64,000 bases of DNA. Origin: Bacillota bacterium. GTDB lineage: Bacteria; Bacillota; Clostridia; Clostridiales; Clostridiaceae. The stretch lies in NCBI GenBank assembly GCA_021781745.1, contig JAJXWH010000009.1, positions 62,001 through 126,000 of the forward strand, given 5' to 3'. The notes below the pieces were generated by a model, which was not told where the DNA came from, ran no database searches, and worked only from the letters and a program-made list of their open reading frames with translations. Both the position numbers and the translations under genes were made by a program. Positions 38,832 through 48,058 of the stretch are shown one piece after another. Every line of letters begins with the position of its first letter. The first letter of the stretch is position 1.

Positions 38832-40217
38832 ATGCTAAGGAATAAAAGGATACTTATATGTTCTTTTTTAGGATTAATTTTATCACTTTCACTTATTTAT
38901 CAAATTCTTTCATATTTTAATTTTTTCCAAAAAAACATAACTATCATTAACAAAACACTTTATTCAAGCTTGCTCCCGGAAGATAATTTTAAAAGTATTT
39001 ATACCCCCAAGATAAAGTTTACAGATAGAGCAATTACTAAAATTTCTGGCATACGCTTAGATATATTAAATGAAACTAATATTACTAATGTTCCTATGCT
39101 GCTTAAAGCTCAAAGATATTATGTTCCACTTAGTTTTATTTGTGCTAAACTTAATTATACTTTAAATACATCTAATAACTCCATCTCAATATCTAATACT
39201 AAAAATACTATCTCTCTAACTGAAACCTCTTACGTGAAAAATTCTGAGACAGGCTCTCTTAGGGGTAACTTAATTAGCAGTAGCGGTAGTTATTATATTT
39301 CAATTTCAGATATAGAAGAGTTATTTGATTTAATCGCTGTGTTTGATTTTCAAAACAAGAAAATCAGTCTACTCCCCAACGATGTTAAAGCACCAGAAGA
39401 ATCTTCTATATTGTATAGCGATAAAATTGCATTAATTAGATTTGAGGACTTTGGCTGTGGCTATTCTAACATTGTTGATAAAAATCAAACAAAGGTAAAA
39501 ATCATGGCAAATTTACTTTATTCAAATGGTATGAAATTTCATGTTTCATGGATACCTAGGTTTGTTGTTCCTACTGCTAATTTCGATAACGATTTGTTAA
39601 CAAATGATAATATAACAAACGTTGGATTTGTAAATTTATTGGATTATATGCTTAATAAAGGCGGGGAAATTGGCTTACATGGGTATACACATCAATCTGG
39701 CAATGACGCAAGCGGTACTGGCGAGGAAATGTCTAAAGATGTAAATAGCACCGAAGCTGAAACACGGGCAGTAATTGAAAAAGGAATAGACACCGCTAGT
39801 GCTTTAAATTTACCTATGTCATATTACGAAAGTCCGCATTATAGAGATACTGTGGATCAAAAAAAGATAATTAGCGAATATTTCCAATTTGTATACGAGC
39901 CTTATGATTATTCAAAATCAAAAAACATTTATAAGCCTGATGATTCTCATTTATTTGTTCCTGCTCCGCTAGGCCGTATATCTGATCCATCAAAGGATAC
40001 AGAAACGATAATAAATAAGCTTAATGATAATGATCCTGATATTCTTAATAGCTTTTACTATCATCCATCTATAGAGATAAATTACATAAATTTCAATACA
40101 GATGGAAACAAACTAAATGTAATATATGATACAACTTCACCTCTGCAGCAAATAGTTAAAGCTCTTAAAGATGATGATTATTCCACTCTTCATATTAACG
40201 AACTTATAGACAAATAA
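38832..40217 (+). CDS. DUF2334 deacetylase-like protein with copper-amine-oxidase-N-like domain
   Basis: A membrane anchor (residues 6-26) is followed by a stalk and a copper-amine-oxidase-N-like beta domain (about 90-180: LLKAQRYYVPLSFICAKLNYTL). A DUF2334 polysaccharide-deacetylase-like domain follows: IALIRFEDFGCGY, HVSWIPRFVVP, GGEIGLHGYTHQ (metal His pair) and YESPHYRDT. It probably acts outside the cell on a polysaccharide. AAAGGAGCG precedes the ATG, and the gene is monocistronic. Confidence 0.8.
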   Translation: MLRNKRILICSFLGLILSLSLIYQILSYFNFFQKNITIINKTLYSSLLPEDNFKSIYTPKIKFTDRAITKISGIRLDILNETNITNVPMLLKAQRYYVPLSFICAKLNYTLNTSNNSISISNTKNTISLTETSYVKNSETGSLRGNLISSSGSYYISISDIEELFDLIAVFDFQNKKISLLPNDVKAPEESSILYSDKIALIRFEDFGCGYSNIVDKNQTKVKIMANLLYSNGMKFHVSWIPRFVVPTANFDNDLLTNDNITNVGFVNLLDYMLNKGGEIGLHGYTHQSGNDASGTGEEMSKDVNSTEAETRAVIEKGIDTASALNLPMSYYESPHYRDTVDQKKIISEYFQFVYEPYDYSKSKNIYKPDDSHLFVPAPLGRISDPSKDTETIINKLNDNDPDILNSFYYHPSIEINYINFNTDGNKLNVIYDTTSPLQQIVKALKDDDYSTLHINELIDK

Positions 40218-40300
40218 TGTGGTTCTATATTTACTTATATATAAACCCAAAGTAGTATTGGGCTGAAATGACTTTGCATTTCTTCTTATGTAAAATATAT

Positions 40301-40331
40301 CCCTCTATAATCTATAATAGGTTATAGGGGG
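40301..40331. terminator. Hairpin between convergent DUF2334 and surE genes
   Basis: CCCTCTATAA faces TTATAGGGGG imperfectly around an 11-nt loop. T-rich DNA is not adjacent, so the terminator role is tentative. Confidence 0.4.
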
Positions 40332-40372
40332 ATAGTAAATTGAGACAAAAGTATAGAATCAATTTTTATAAG

Positions 40373-41134
40373 TTATATTTCAAAAATATTTTTAACATCT
40401 TCTAATATATTAAAATTTGTAAAATCAAAGTGAAGTGGTGTTAAGGTAACATAGCCTTTAGATAAATAGTATAAATCCGTCTCATCTTTTTCAACATTAT
40501 TTCTAATTCCCTTGATTGAATATATCTTATCCTCACCATTATTTTTCAAGAGAATATATTCTGTTTTATATGTTGTTTTTCCTATTTTACACACTTTAAT
40601 TCCTTTTATTTCACTATCATTTAAGTTGGGAATATTTAGATTTAATACAATATCGCTTTTCAAGTATCTTTCTTTTGCTATATTTAAAATCTTCATTGTC
40701 CACTTTACAGCTTTTGAATAATCTTCATCATCTTTTTCATAATCTACATCCATAGACACAGCAATAGATGGAACTCCATAAATCGCACCTTCTATTGCTG
40801 CTGAAACTGTTCCTGAATATAAAATATCAGTTCCTAAGTTAGGTCCTTTATTTATTCCTGATATTACAATATCTATGTTATCTTCTAAAAGAGACAAACC
40901 AACCTGAGTGCAGTCAGCAGGAGTTCCAACCACACTATACGCTCTGCAGCCTAATCCTTCAATAAATTCTTCTTTAATTTTAATTGGATTGTGTATTGAT
41001 ATAGAATGACTAGAAGCACTTTTTTGCTCTCTAGGCGCAACAATTATAACATTGTGCTCTTTAGATACTTCTTTAGCTAAAGAAATTATTCCTGGCGCAT
41101 TTATTCCATCGTCGTTTGTAATCAAAATATTCAT
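40373..41134 (-). CDS. surE: 5'/3'-nucleotidase SurE
   Basis: The 253-residue protein has ILITNDDGINAPGI (metal DD near residue 8), VAPREQKSASSHSIS, VGTPADCTQVGL, DIVISGINKGPNLGTDILYSGTVSAAIEGA and a C-terminal TPLHFDFTN. SurE dephosphorylates nucleoside monophosphates and short polyphosphate. AAGGAGGA precedes the ATG. A family A palindrome separates it from pyrE. Confidence 0.95.
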   Translation of the reverse strand: MNILITNDDGINAPGIISLAKEVSKEHNVIIVAPREQKSASSHSISIHNPIKIKEEFIEGLGCRAYSVVGTPADCTQVGLSLLEDNIDIVISGINKGPNLGTDILYSGTVSAAIEGAIYGVPSIAVSMDVDYEKDDEDYSKAVKWTMKILNIAKERYLKSDIVLNLNIPNLNDSEIKGIKVCKIGKTTYKTEYILLKNNGEDKIYSIKGIRNNVEKDETDLYYLSKGYVTLTPLHFDFTNFNILEDVKNIFEI

Positions 41135-41184
41135 AAGTCCTCCTTATAACCTGTCTTATATATATTTTCTTTTTCTATGTTAGG

Positions 41185-41432
41185 CATTGCTGAAAGAACT
41201 AAAGTGATAACAAAACAAAGAAAGAGAATACATATATGTGTAGCAGGCATTGAAAAATAAGCTGCTGCATATCTTAATGGTAAGTTGTTCCATGTCTGCT
41301 TGTCATGCGCTTGTCGCAGGAGCATGCAGACATGGATGCAACTTGACCTTTAGATATGCTCAGCGAAATTTTTCACAGTCCTGAGAAACATATATGTATT
41401 CTCTTTCGGTTGTTCATTGCTTCACTTTAAGT
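41185..41432. repeat. Long palindromic element, family A (full-length copy with different stems)
   Basis: Outer arms ATTGCTGAAAGAACT/AGTTCTTCGCAAT and AAAGAGAATACATATATGT/ACATATATGTATTCTCTTT. Interior: TGAAAAAT-AAGCTGCT-GCATATCT-TAATGGTAAGTTGTTCCA, then ATGTCTGC-TTGTC, with mirror arms ending AGATATGC-TCAGCG-AAATTTTTCA. Unpaired blocks match 29816 exactly, while the paired segments differ in sequence yet stay complementary. Confidence 0.85.
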
Positions 41433-41446
41433 TCTTCGCAATACCT

Positions 41447-42121
41447 TTATTTTGCACCATATTGTTTATAATAATCATCTATTCTCGCTTTAATTTCATC
41501 TGTTATTAGGATAGTTCCATTAACTTCTTTGTTGTATAAGTATTCAATAACTTCGGCCATTGTTACTATGGCACAAGTCTTAAATCCAAATTTTTCTCTG
41601 ATTTCAACTAATGCTGATTGTTCACCTTGCCCTCTTTCCATTCTATCTACTGATATTATAAGACCTTTAACATTAACATCTGCTTGGCTTTTTAATATTG
41701 GAATAGTTTCATAAATTGAAGTTCCTGCTGTTGTAACATCTTCAACTATTAATACTTTATCTCCATCATTTAATTTACTTCCTAGTAGAATTCCTGTATC
41801 TCCATGGTCTTTTACTTCTTTTCTGTTTGAGCAATATCTTACATCAATATCAAATGAGCTAGACAACGCAATAGACGTTGTAACACTTAGCGGAATCCCT
41901 TTGTATGCTGGTCCGAATAATACATCATAATCATCTCCAAAGTTTTCTTTTATTGCTTCTGCATAAAATTCTCCAAGTCTTTTTAACTGACTTCCTGTTT
42001 GATAATTGCCTGTATTAACAAAGAACGGAGTCTTTCTTCCACTCTTAGTAACAAAATCTCCAAATGTTAATACTCCACATTCTATCATAAAATCAATAAA
42101 CTCTTTTTTGTAAGATTTCAT
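41447..42121 (-). CDS. pyrE: Orotate phosphoribosyltransferase
   Basis: The 224-residue protein has FVNTGNYQTG (substrate loop), YDVLFGPAYKGIPLSV and the PRPP motif KVLIVEDVTTAGTSIYETI. It converts orotate and PRPP to OMP. The frame extends 48 codons upstream through the attenuator leader, but AATGGAGGAATTGAT before the ATG at 42121 sets the start. It is separated from the rest of the pyr genes by a divergent tetR/ferredoxin pair and has its own PyrR-like attenuator. Confidence 0.95.
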   Translation of the reverse strand: MKSYKKEFIDFMIECGVLTFGDFVTKSGRKTPFFVNTGNYQTGSQLKRLGEFYAEAIKENFGDDYDVLFGPAYKGIPLSVTTSIALSSSFDIDVRYCSNRKEVKDHGDTGILLGSKLNDGDKVLIVEDVTTAGTSIYETIPILKSQADVNVKGLIISVDRMERGQGEQSALVEIREKFGFKTCAIVTMAEVIEYLYNKEVNGTILITDEIKARIDDYYKQYGAK

Positions 42122-42233
42122 ATCAATTCCTCCATTTGTTTTATTTATTATAAGAAAGCAGATAATGTTACCTTCCTTATATAATCTGAATTTATTAAAG
42201 TAGTAAATTAACTTTTCTATATTGAATAGATAT

Positions 42234-42323
42234 AAAAAATCTTCCTTTAATTTAAAGGAAGACATAATACGCCTAAGAATATATTAATAGCTTCCTTACT
42301 GATTTCTCGAATCAATTTAAAGG
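42234..42323 (-). promoter_or_regulatory. PyrR-type attenuator in the pyrE leader
   Basis: On the minus strand a binding-loop-like hairpin CCTTTAAATTGATTCGAGA... closes with ATCAG..AAGG (42323-42294). The terminator TCTTCCTTTAAATTAAAGGAAGA (42262-42240) with six T follows. The segment AAGG of the first can compete for the terminator arm. The layout equals that of the pyrB leader at 49490 and the PyrR anti-antiterminator scheme of Bacillus. pyrR itself is not in this window. Confidence 0.7.
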
Positions 42324-42421
42324 ATTTATTTTATTAAACCTAACATATCATTAATTTTTATTATTGTCAATTTAAAATTGAATAATATCTTTACTTAATT
42401 AAGCTTGTTTTATGTTATATC

Positions 42422-43201
42422 TTATTTTAAAGTAAGATCACTAACTTTGACTTTAGGATGAGTATAACGCCTTCTATTTTGTGTCTTATTAGAGTAATTA
42501 ATAGCCTGAGTTGGACACCATTGAATACACGCCATACATTGTTCACAGTTATTTTTCCATAGAGGTTTGTCCTCCACAATCTCTATATTTTTTACAGGAC
42601 ATATATTTTTGCATATTTTACAGTTTGTACATTTGTCATTAACATTAAATTTTTTGTCCTCATTTTTAAAATTGTTTATTTTCTCTATAACTTTTTTGTC
42701 AAATAATTTTGATATAAAACTAGGTTCTATATTATCTGTGATTTCTTTCCTTTCTATCTTGGAACTAATTTTTGATATAAATTTTTCTTCCCTTTTATAT
42801 ATAAAGTCGCAGATAAGCTTAGGAAATGCTCCATATTTAACAATATAATTACCTGGCATTCTTATACCAAACTCAGCACTTAATCGTCCACCACATTTAT
42901 TTATTACTTCTCTAAGATCCTTCATTGCCATACCCAAACTACCACCATAGGTACTTACTCCAAAAATATATTGCTCTGGTTTATACTGACCTTTCCCTAG
43001 AAATTCTTTCATAATATTAGGCATATGATTATAATAAACAGGAAATACAAATCCTATTCGTTCATATGCTATACCTCTTCTAAAAGTGCTTTCTATATTT
43101 GTAATGTGTATAACTTCTGTATCTTTTAACATTTTTCCTATGTGGGATGCTACTGCAAAATTATTTCCTGTACCACTAAAATAAAATATTACATTCTTCA
43201 T
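42422..43201 (-). CDS. EFR1-family flavodoxin/ferredoxin fusion protein
   Basis: The 259-residue protein has an N-terminal flavodoxin-like FMN domain (FYFSGTGNNFAVASHIGKML; GFVFPVYYNHMPNIM; FGVSTYGGSLG). A C-terminal bacterial ferredoxin domain has two 4Fe-4S cysteine clusters (CTNCKICKNICPVKNIEI; CEQCMACIQWCPTQAI). It is probably a cytoplasmic electron carrier or reductase. It is divergent from a TetR gene with shared TTTGAA/TTCAAA palindromes between them, so TetR control is likely. Confidence 0.88.
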   Translation of the reverse strand: MKNVIFYFSGTGNNFAVASHIGKMLKDTEVIHITNIESTFRRGIAYERIGFVFPVYYNHMPNIMKEFLGKGQYKPEQYIFGVSTYGGSLGMAMKDLREVINKCGGRLSAEFGIRMPGNYIVKYGAFPKLICDFIYKREEKFISKISSKIERKEITDNIEPSFISKLFDKKVIEKINNFKNEDKKFNVNDKCTNCKICKNICPVKNIEIVEDKPLWKNNCEQCMACIQWCPTQAINYSNKTQNRRRYTHPKVKVSDLTLK

Positions 43202-43219
43202 TTTGACTCCCCCTTAAGT

Positions 43220-43312
43220 TTTGAAATTCAAACACTTATATTTCAAAATTATTATACATCTTAATTAATCTATATTCAATAGTTTTGAAATATCATTTTG
43301 TATACTTCAAAA
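43220..43312. promoter_or_regulatory. Repeated TTTGAA/TTCAAA operator-like sites in the EFR1/tetR intergenic region
   Basis: The perfect 13-bp palindrome TTTGAAATTCAAA is at 43220-43232. A half-site TTTCAAAA follows near 43241, and TTTTGAAATA (43283) and ACTTCAAAAA (43304) lie on either side of the region before the tetR start. The repeated half-site over a short divergent promoter fits autoregulatory TetR operators. Confidence 0.5.
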
Positions 43313-43357
43313 ACTTTGTGTTATAATTTTCTTAAGAAACTACATATGGAGGAACAA

Positions 43358-43936
43358 ATGAATAATTTTGAAATACGAACAAATAAAAAAAAATCAGCTA
43401 TAATTGATGCTGCTAAAGAATTATTTAGAGCTAAAGGATTTATAAATGTAAGCATCAAAGAAATCGCCTCTAAAGCTAATGTTTCCCAAGTTTCCATTTA
43501 TAATTATTTTGGAAGTAAAGATGCTTTAGTGGGCGAATGTGTTAGTTCCCTAATGAATGATATTATAGAGCAAGCACGTGATATCCTTTATAGTAAAATA
43601 GATTTTAAAGAGAAATTAGTAAAGGCATTATCTTTATGTTCTGATAATTTAAGCAGTTCTTTTAATGAATATTTTAGCAGAGAAGCTTTAAAAGATAGTT
43701 CTTTACTAAAACTTTTAACTGAATCTTTAACTAAAGAAAAATTAAAACTTTTTAAAGAATATATTGATGCTGGAAAAGAAGAAGGAGTGATAGATAAGAC
43801 TTTATCCACTGAAACAATTTTAAAACTTCTTGAAATCATTTTAATTAATTATAATGATTTTGATTATTCAAATGTTTCTTATTGTTATCTTCAAGAAATT
43901 CAAAAAATATTATTTCACGGAATACTAGTTAAATAA
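43358..43936 (+). CDS. TetR-family transcriptional regulator
   Basis: The N-terminal TetR helix-turn-helix is KKSAIIDAAKELFRAKGFINVSIKEIASKANVSQVSIYNYFGSKDALVGE. An all-helical ligand domain follows. Upstream in-frame starts (43298, 43346) lack a proper ribosome site. TGGAGG lies just before the ATG at 43358, giving 192 residues. It probably represses itself and the divergent EFR1 gene. The inducer is unknown. Confidence 0.85.
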   Translation: MNNFEIRTNKKKSAIIDAAKELFRAKGFINVSIKEIASKANVSQVSIYNYFGSKDALVGECVSSLMNDIIEQARDILYSKIDFKEKLVKALSLCSDNLSSSFNEYFSREALKDSSLLKLLTESLTKEKLKLFKEYIDAGKEEGVIDKTLSTETILKLLEIILINYNDFDYSNVSYCYLQEIQKILFHGILVK

Positions 43937-43971
43937 TACCATTTAATAAATCTGTATTTTACGGTTGATAA

Positions 43972-44006
43972 TAAAAAATAATCCCTCTCAACTTAAGCTG
44001 AGAGGG
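43972..44006 (-). terminator. Terminator of the pyr operon after pyrD
   Basis: CCCTCTCA (43983-43990) pairs with TGAGAGGG (43999-44006). On the minus strand ATTATTTTTTAT follows. It is shared with the convergent tetR gene. Confidence 0.75.
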
Positions 44007-44078
44007 CAACCATTTACTTTTTCTATTTAATAATAATTTTTTATATCATCTTTATCCATAGCTACTCCAAGTCCAAAT

Positions 44079-44972
44079 TTATATTATTCCTACAATCTCA
44101 TTAATATCCTTGATTCCTTGTTCTTTTAGAAAAGCTTCCATTTCTTCAATTATTTCTTTTCCTGCCATAGGATTTACAAAATTAATAGTTCCTATTTGTA
44201 TTGCACTAGCCCCTGCCATCATAAATTCTATAGCATCCTTACCATTTGAAATTCCACCAAGTCCTATTACAGGAATATCTACTGCCTTAGCCACTTCATA
44301 AACCATTCTAAGAGCAATTGGTTTTACAGCTGGACCCGAAAGACCTGCTGTTATATTATTAAATACAGGTTTTCTTTTATATACATCTATAGCCATTCCC
44401 TTTAAGGTATTTATTAACGAAATAGAATCCGCTCCTGCTTCTTGGCATTTTAAAGCCATATCCACAATGTCTTCCGCATTAGGAGATAATTTAACCATTA
44501 GCGGTTTCTTAGTCATACCTTTAATTTCTCTAACAACATCGTATGCCACTTTTGATTTAATTCCAAATGCCATTCCACCATGTTTTACATTTGGGCACGA
44601 AATATTAAGCTCAATCATATCTACATCACTGTTATCTATTTTGCTTACAGCAGCTTCATAATCTTCTAAACATCCGCCCCCGATATTTGCAATTACATTT
44701 GTTCCATACTTCTTCATTTTAGGAAGCTCATTTTCTATAAATGCATCTATTCCCGGATTTTGCAGTCCAACTGAATTCATCATTCCTGATGGAGTTTCAT
44801 ATACTCTTATACCTTCATTCCCTTGTTTAGGGTTAATTGTAAGTCCCTTAGAAGATATTCCTCCAAGAATTCCAACATCATAAAAGTTATTAAATTCCTC
44901 ACCAAAACCAAAGGTTCCCGATGCAGCTATTACTGGATTTTTAAATTCTACGTTATTAATATTTACTTTCAT
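44079..44972 (-). CDS. pyrD: Dihydroorotate dehydrogenase B, catalytic subunit
   Basis: The 297-residue FMN barrel has [40 protein letters not shown] (with active-site Cys typical of class 1B), [11 protein letters not shown] and [26 protein letters not shown]. It oxidises dihydroorotate and passes electrons to PyrK. An adjoining GTG at 44975 is also in frame after AGGAGG. It is last in the pyrBICFKD operon, 21 bp after pyrK. Confidence 0.95.
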   Translation of the reverse strand: MKVNINNVEFKNPVIAASGTFGFGEEFNNFYDVGILGGISSKGLTINPKQGNEGIRVYETPSGMMNSVGLQNPGIDAFIENELPKMKKYGTNVIANIGGGCLEDYEAAVSKIDNSDVDMIELNISCPNVKHGGMAFGIKSKVAYDVVREIKGMTKKPLMVKLSPNAEDIVDMALKCQEAGADSISLINTLKGMAIDVYKRKPVFNNITAGLSGPAVKPIALRMVYEVAKAVDIPVIGLGGISNGKDAIEFMMAGASAIQIGTINFVNPMAGKEIIEEMEAFLKEQGIKDINEIVGII

Positions 44973-44996
44973 CACATTCTTCTCCTCCTTTGGTTA

Positions 44997-45740
44997 TTAT
45001 AATTCAACATAGTGTCCATCGAATACTGGGCCATCTTTACAAGTTCTCTTATGTCCATCTTTTGTTTTACAAGTACATACTAAGCACGCTCCAACTCCAC
45101 ATGCCATATGTTTTTCCATAGATACATATACCGCAACATTCTTTTCTTTACACATATCTATAACCCTTTTCATCATGATTTCTGGTCCACAGCATAAGAC
45201 TGTATCATATTCTTCCGGCTTTAAAAGATCTGTAACAAATCCTTTATGACCATGTTTTCCTGTATTTGTTGATACATAGGCATCATTAACGTATTCTTTT
45301 AATTCATCTATTAAATAAATATCATCCCTAAAACCTGCATATAAATCTATTTTTTCATCTGGGTTTTTTTGTCTTAATTTTTTTGCAAGCTCGAGCATTG
45401 GTGCTGTTCCTATTCCACCTGCAACTAATGCAACTTTTTTATATTCTTTATCTAAATCAAATCCATTACCAAGAGGTCCGGTTAAGCTTATTTCGTCATT
45501 TTCTTTAAGCTTAGTATATTCCTTAGTTCCGTTTCCTACTACAGCATATAGAAATGTTAATTTATTCTCAATCTTTTCACATATACTTATTGGTCTTGGC
45601 AAAAATGTAGTACCGTTTAGTTTTAACATATAAAACTGCCCAGCCTTTATTTCCGAATCATCTTCTACGACCAACTTATATATATCTTTTGAAATTTCTT
45701 TATTTGAAACAACTCTTGCATTTCTGTAAGTTATAGCCAT
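44997..45740 (-). CDS. pyrK: Dihydroorotate dehydrogenase B, electron-transfer subunit
   Basis: The 247-residue ferredoxin-reductase-like protein has the FAD motif FLPRPISICE, a nucleotide fold VALVAGGIGTAPMLELAKKL, and a C-terminal 2Fe-2S cluster motif MACGVGACLVCTCK ending in Cys of RTCKDGPVFDG. It links PyrD to NAD. GGAGGA precedes the ATG. It sits between pyrF and pyrD, with a repeat hairpin before it. Confidence 0.95.
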   Translation of the reverse strand: MAITYRNARVVSNKEISKDIYKLVVEDDSEIKAGQFYMLKLNGTTFLPRPISICEKIENKLTFLYAVVGNGTKEYTKLKENDEISLTGPLGNGFDLDKEYKKVALVAGGIGTAPMLELAKKLRQKNPDEKIDLYAGFRDDIYLIDELKEYVNDAYVSTNTGKHGHKGFVTDLLKPEEYDTVLCCGPEIMMKRVIDMCKEKNVAVYVSMEKHMACGVGACLVCTCKTKDGHKRTCKDGPVFDGHYVEL

Positions 45741-45757
45741 GTTTATCCTCCTTTAAT

Positions 45758-45838
45758 TCAGTTTACAGTTTACAGTTAATGAGGAAATCCTCTAAAGAGG
45801 ATTTGTCCCTTAACTGTAAACTGTAACTTGTTAACTGT
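45758..45838. repeat. Intercistronic hairpin repeat, pyrF-pyrK
   Basis: CAGTTTACAGTTTACAGTTAA is mirrored by TTAACTGTAAACTGTAACTTG. An inner perfect hairpin AATCCTCTAAAGAGGATT lies between them. The right end supplies the last two codons and stop of pyrF. It resembles the repeats at 46709 and 48005. Confidence 0.75.
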
Positions 45839-46691
45839 TTCTAATTGCGTCTCTCATCTTTATTGCTTCTTCTCTAGCGCATAAAGCAAACTCTTTTTCT
45901 CTATTTTCTTTTTTATAAGCAAGAAGTATTCCTCTTGAAGAATTTACAACTCCACCATTTCCATTGTTTAAGTATAAGGCAACATCCTCAGCTTTACCAC
46001 CTTGTGCTCCATATCCTGGTATAAGGAAAAACATATTATTATAATTTGATCTTATTTTCTTTCCTTCTTCAACATGAGTACAGCCAATAACTCCACCAAT
46101 TGCACTATACCCACATTCTCCCACAATATTTTTACTTATTTCAGTTATTTTATCTGCTACAACTTCATAAACCTTTTTATTTTCAGTTGTATCCAAATAT
46201 TCAATATCTTCTGCTCCAGGGTTTGATGTTCTTACTAAGCAAAATACACCTTTGTTCCCTTTTTCTAGATAAGGTAAATATGGTTCAATGCTGTCCATCC
46301 CCATATATGGGCTTAAAGTTATAAAATCCGCTTCAAAATCCCCTTCAAAATGAGCCTTTGCATACATTGTTGCTGTTGCTGCTATATCGCCTCTTTTTAT
46401 ATCGGCTATTATTATTTCATCTTTTTCTCTTAGATAATCTAATGTCTTCTTATAAGCAATTAATCCCTCTAGCCCTAATGCTTCATAGTAAGCAATTTGA
46501 ACTTTAAAACATGCAGATACATCTGCAGTTGCATCTATTATTTGTTTATTGAATTCAAATATAGCTTCACTATCAGTTCTGCCTTCTTTTATATGATCTG
46601 GTACATAGCTTAGTGCTGTATCTAAACCTACACAAACTACTCCTCTTTCTTCAACTCTATTATATAACTTATCCATTATGTAACTTGTCAT
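45831..46691 (-). CDS. pyrF: Orotidine-5'-phosphate decarboxylase (long, 286-aa type)
   Basis: It starts VCVGLDTALSYVP and carries the catalytic lysine array in IIADIKRGDIAATATMYAKA, ITLSPYMGMDS and LIPGYGAQGGKAEDV with the phosphate-binding GGVVNSSRGIL. The size and the KRGDI motif fit the group-2 OMP decarboxylases of clostridia and actinobacteria. AAAGGGTGA precedes the ATG. The final codons are within a repeat. Confidence 0.94.
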   Translation of the reverse strand: MTSYIMDKLYNRVEERGVVCVGLDTALSYVPDHIKEGRTDSEAIFEFNKQIIDATADVSACFKVQIAYYEALGLEGLIAYKKTLDYLREKDEIIIADIKRGDIAATATMYAKAHFEGDFEADFITLSPYMGMDSIEPYLPYLEKGNKGVFCLVRTSNPGAEDIEYLDTTENKKVYEVVADKITEISKNIVGECGYSAIGGVIGCTHVEEGKKIRSNYNNMFFLIPGYGAQGGKAEDVALYLNNGNGGVVNSSRGILLAYKKENREKEFALCAREEAIKMRDAIRNS

Positions 46692-46708
46692 TTAAATCAC
46701 CCTTTCAC

Positions 46709-46792
46709 TCAGTTAACAATTAAGAATTAACAGTTATCAGTTAATGATGAAATTCCTACGGAATTTCTTTAGTGTTAACTATTGCTTGTTAA
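46709..46792. repeat. Intercistronic hairpin repeat, pyrC-pyrF
   Basis: CAGTTAACAATTAAGAATTAA and later CAGTTATCAGTTAATG face GTGTTAACT and TTGTTAA. The inner hairpin GAAATTCC-TAC-GGAATTTC is perfect. The right end overlaps the last codons of pyrC. Confidence 0.7.
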
Positions 46793-47987
46793 ATGAATTA
46801 AACTTTATTTCTCCGCCTTTTATTGTAACCAGAATTTCTCCATAAAACTCCATACCATCAAAAGGAGTATTTCTTCCCTTTGATTTAAATTCTTCTGGGT
46901 TAACTTTTATTTTCTTATTAACATCTACTAAAACTAAATCTGCTTCTGTTCCAATGCTAATTTTTCCTTTATTCATATCTAAAAGTTTCGCTGGATTATA
47001 AGACATTAATTCACTTAATTTATTTAATGTAATATCATTTTCTTTAACCAGTTTTGTATAGCATATTGAAAATGCTGTTTCAAGACCAACCATTCCAGGA
47101 GAACCTTTTTTCTTTTCCTCTGCTGTATGCGGAGCATGGTCAGTTCCTATTGTATCAACCATTCCTAATTTTATTGCATTAATTATTGCATCTACATCCT
47201 CTTTTTCCCTAATTGGAGGATTAACCCTATAATCATTAATATCTCTTGTAAGTCCTATATGATGAGGTGTAACCTCTAATGTTATACTTGCACCACTCAT
47301 TTTGCCATCTATAATGTACTTAATAGCCTCTTTTGTACTTACATGACACATATGTAATCTAGCTCCACTTAATTTAGCTAATTCAACATCTCTAAGTGTC
47401 ATCATATTTTCAGCTATTCTCATATCAACTTTTGAAAATTCTGGACTTTCTGCATGTGACATTATAACCCAATTATTTTTTTTTGCTATCTTCATTGCTT
47501 CAAGCATAGTATTCGAATTAGATATACCTACTCCATCATCTGAAATTGCCTTAATTTCCGTATCATCTGAAAGCTCTTCTAAATGACTTAATGTAGTTCC
47601 ATCAAAGTTCTTTGTAACTGATAAACATTGATGAATATCTATAAGATTAACTTCTTTTGATTTATTTCTTACATATTCTAAGGTTTCCTTAGACGAACAA
47701 ATCGGATTAGTGTTTGCCATTAAGCAGACTCCTGTATATCCGCCTCTTAATGCCGCCTTAGAGCCTGTTTCAATATCTTCCTTCCAAGTAAGACCAGGAT
47801 CTCTAAAATGGGCATGAGTATCTATAAATGCTGGCATCAAAATCCTGCCTTCACATTCAATTGTCTCCACATTATCCTTATGTATTTCTTTACCTATTTC
47901 TTCTATTAATCCGTTCTTAATATAAACGTCTCCTAGAAAATCTTGAGTTACATCTATAAATCTTGCATTTTTTATTAAAAGTTCCAT
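46779..47987 (-). CDS. pyrC: Dihydroorotase
   Basis: The 402-residue amidohydrolase has the metal pair in [36 protein letters not shown], a HxC histidine region MCHVSTKEA and HH in EVTPHHIGL, and the final aspartate in [13 protein letters not shown]. It closes carbamoyl-aspartate to dihydroorotate. It is a class I dihydroorotase, usual in Firmicutes. It follows pyrI with a repeat between them. Confidence 0.95.
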   Translation of the reverse strand: MELLIKNARFIDVTQDFLGDVYIKNGLIEEIGKEIHKDNVETIECEGRILMPAFIDTHAHFRDPGLTWKEDIETGSKAALRGGYTGVCLMANTNPICSSKETLEYVRNKSKEVNLIDIHQCLSVTKNFDGTTLSHLEELSDDTEIKAISDDGVGISNSNTMLEAMKIAKKNNWVIMSHAESPEFSKVDMRIAENMMTLRDVELAKLSGARLHMCHVSTKEAIKYIIDGKMSGASITLEVTPHHIGLTRDINDYRVNPPIREKEDVDAIINAIKLGMVDTIGTDHAPHTAEEKKKGSPGMVGLETAFSICYTKLVKENDITLNKLSELMSYNPAKLLDMNKGKISIGTEADLVLVDVNKKIKVNPEEFKSKGRNTPFDGMEFYGEILVTIKGGEIKFNSFNKQ

Positions 47988-48004
47988 ATAAACACCCCTT
48001 TTAT

Positions 48005-48040
48005 TCAGTTAACAGTTAACAGTTAACAATTAACAGTTAG
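48005..48040. repeat. Tandem heptamer repeat, pyrI-pyrC
   Basis: Five near-identical 7-mers of the type CAGTTAA occur in a row (CAGTTAA three times, CAATTAA, CAGTTAG). It is the simplest member of the pyr intercistronic repeats. Confidence 0.75.
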
Positions 48041-48058
48041 AAGTACATTTTGTGATTA

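Noticed and set aside
41131..41325. Open frame reading MLLRQAHDKQTWNNLPL next to surE
   Set aside because: It lies within the family A palindrome and overlaps surE by a few bases without a ribosome site.
48005..48040. Possible CRISPR-like short repeats in the pyr operon
   Set aside because: They are 7-bp tandem units without unique spacers and no cas gene is near; a simple tandem repeat.
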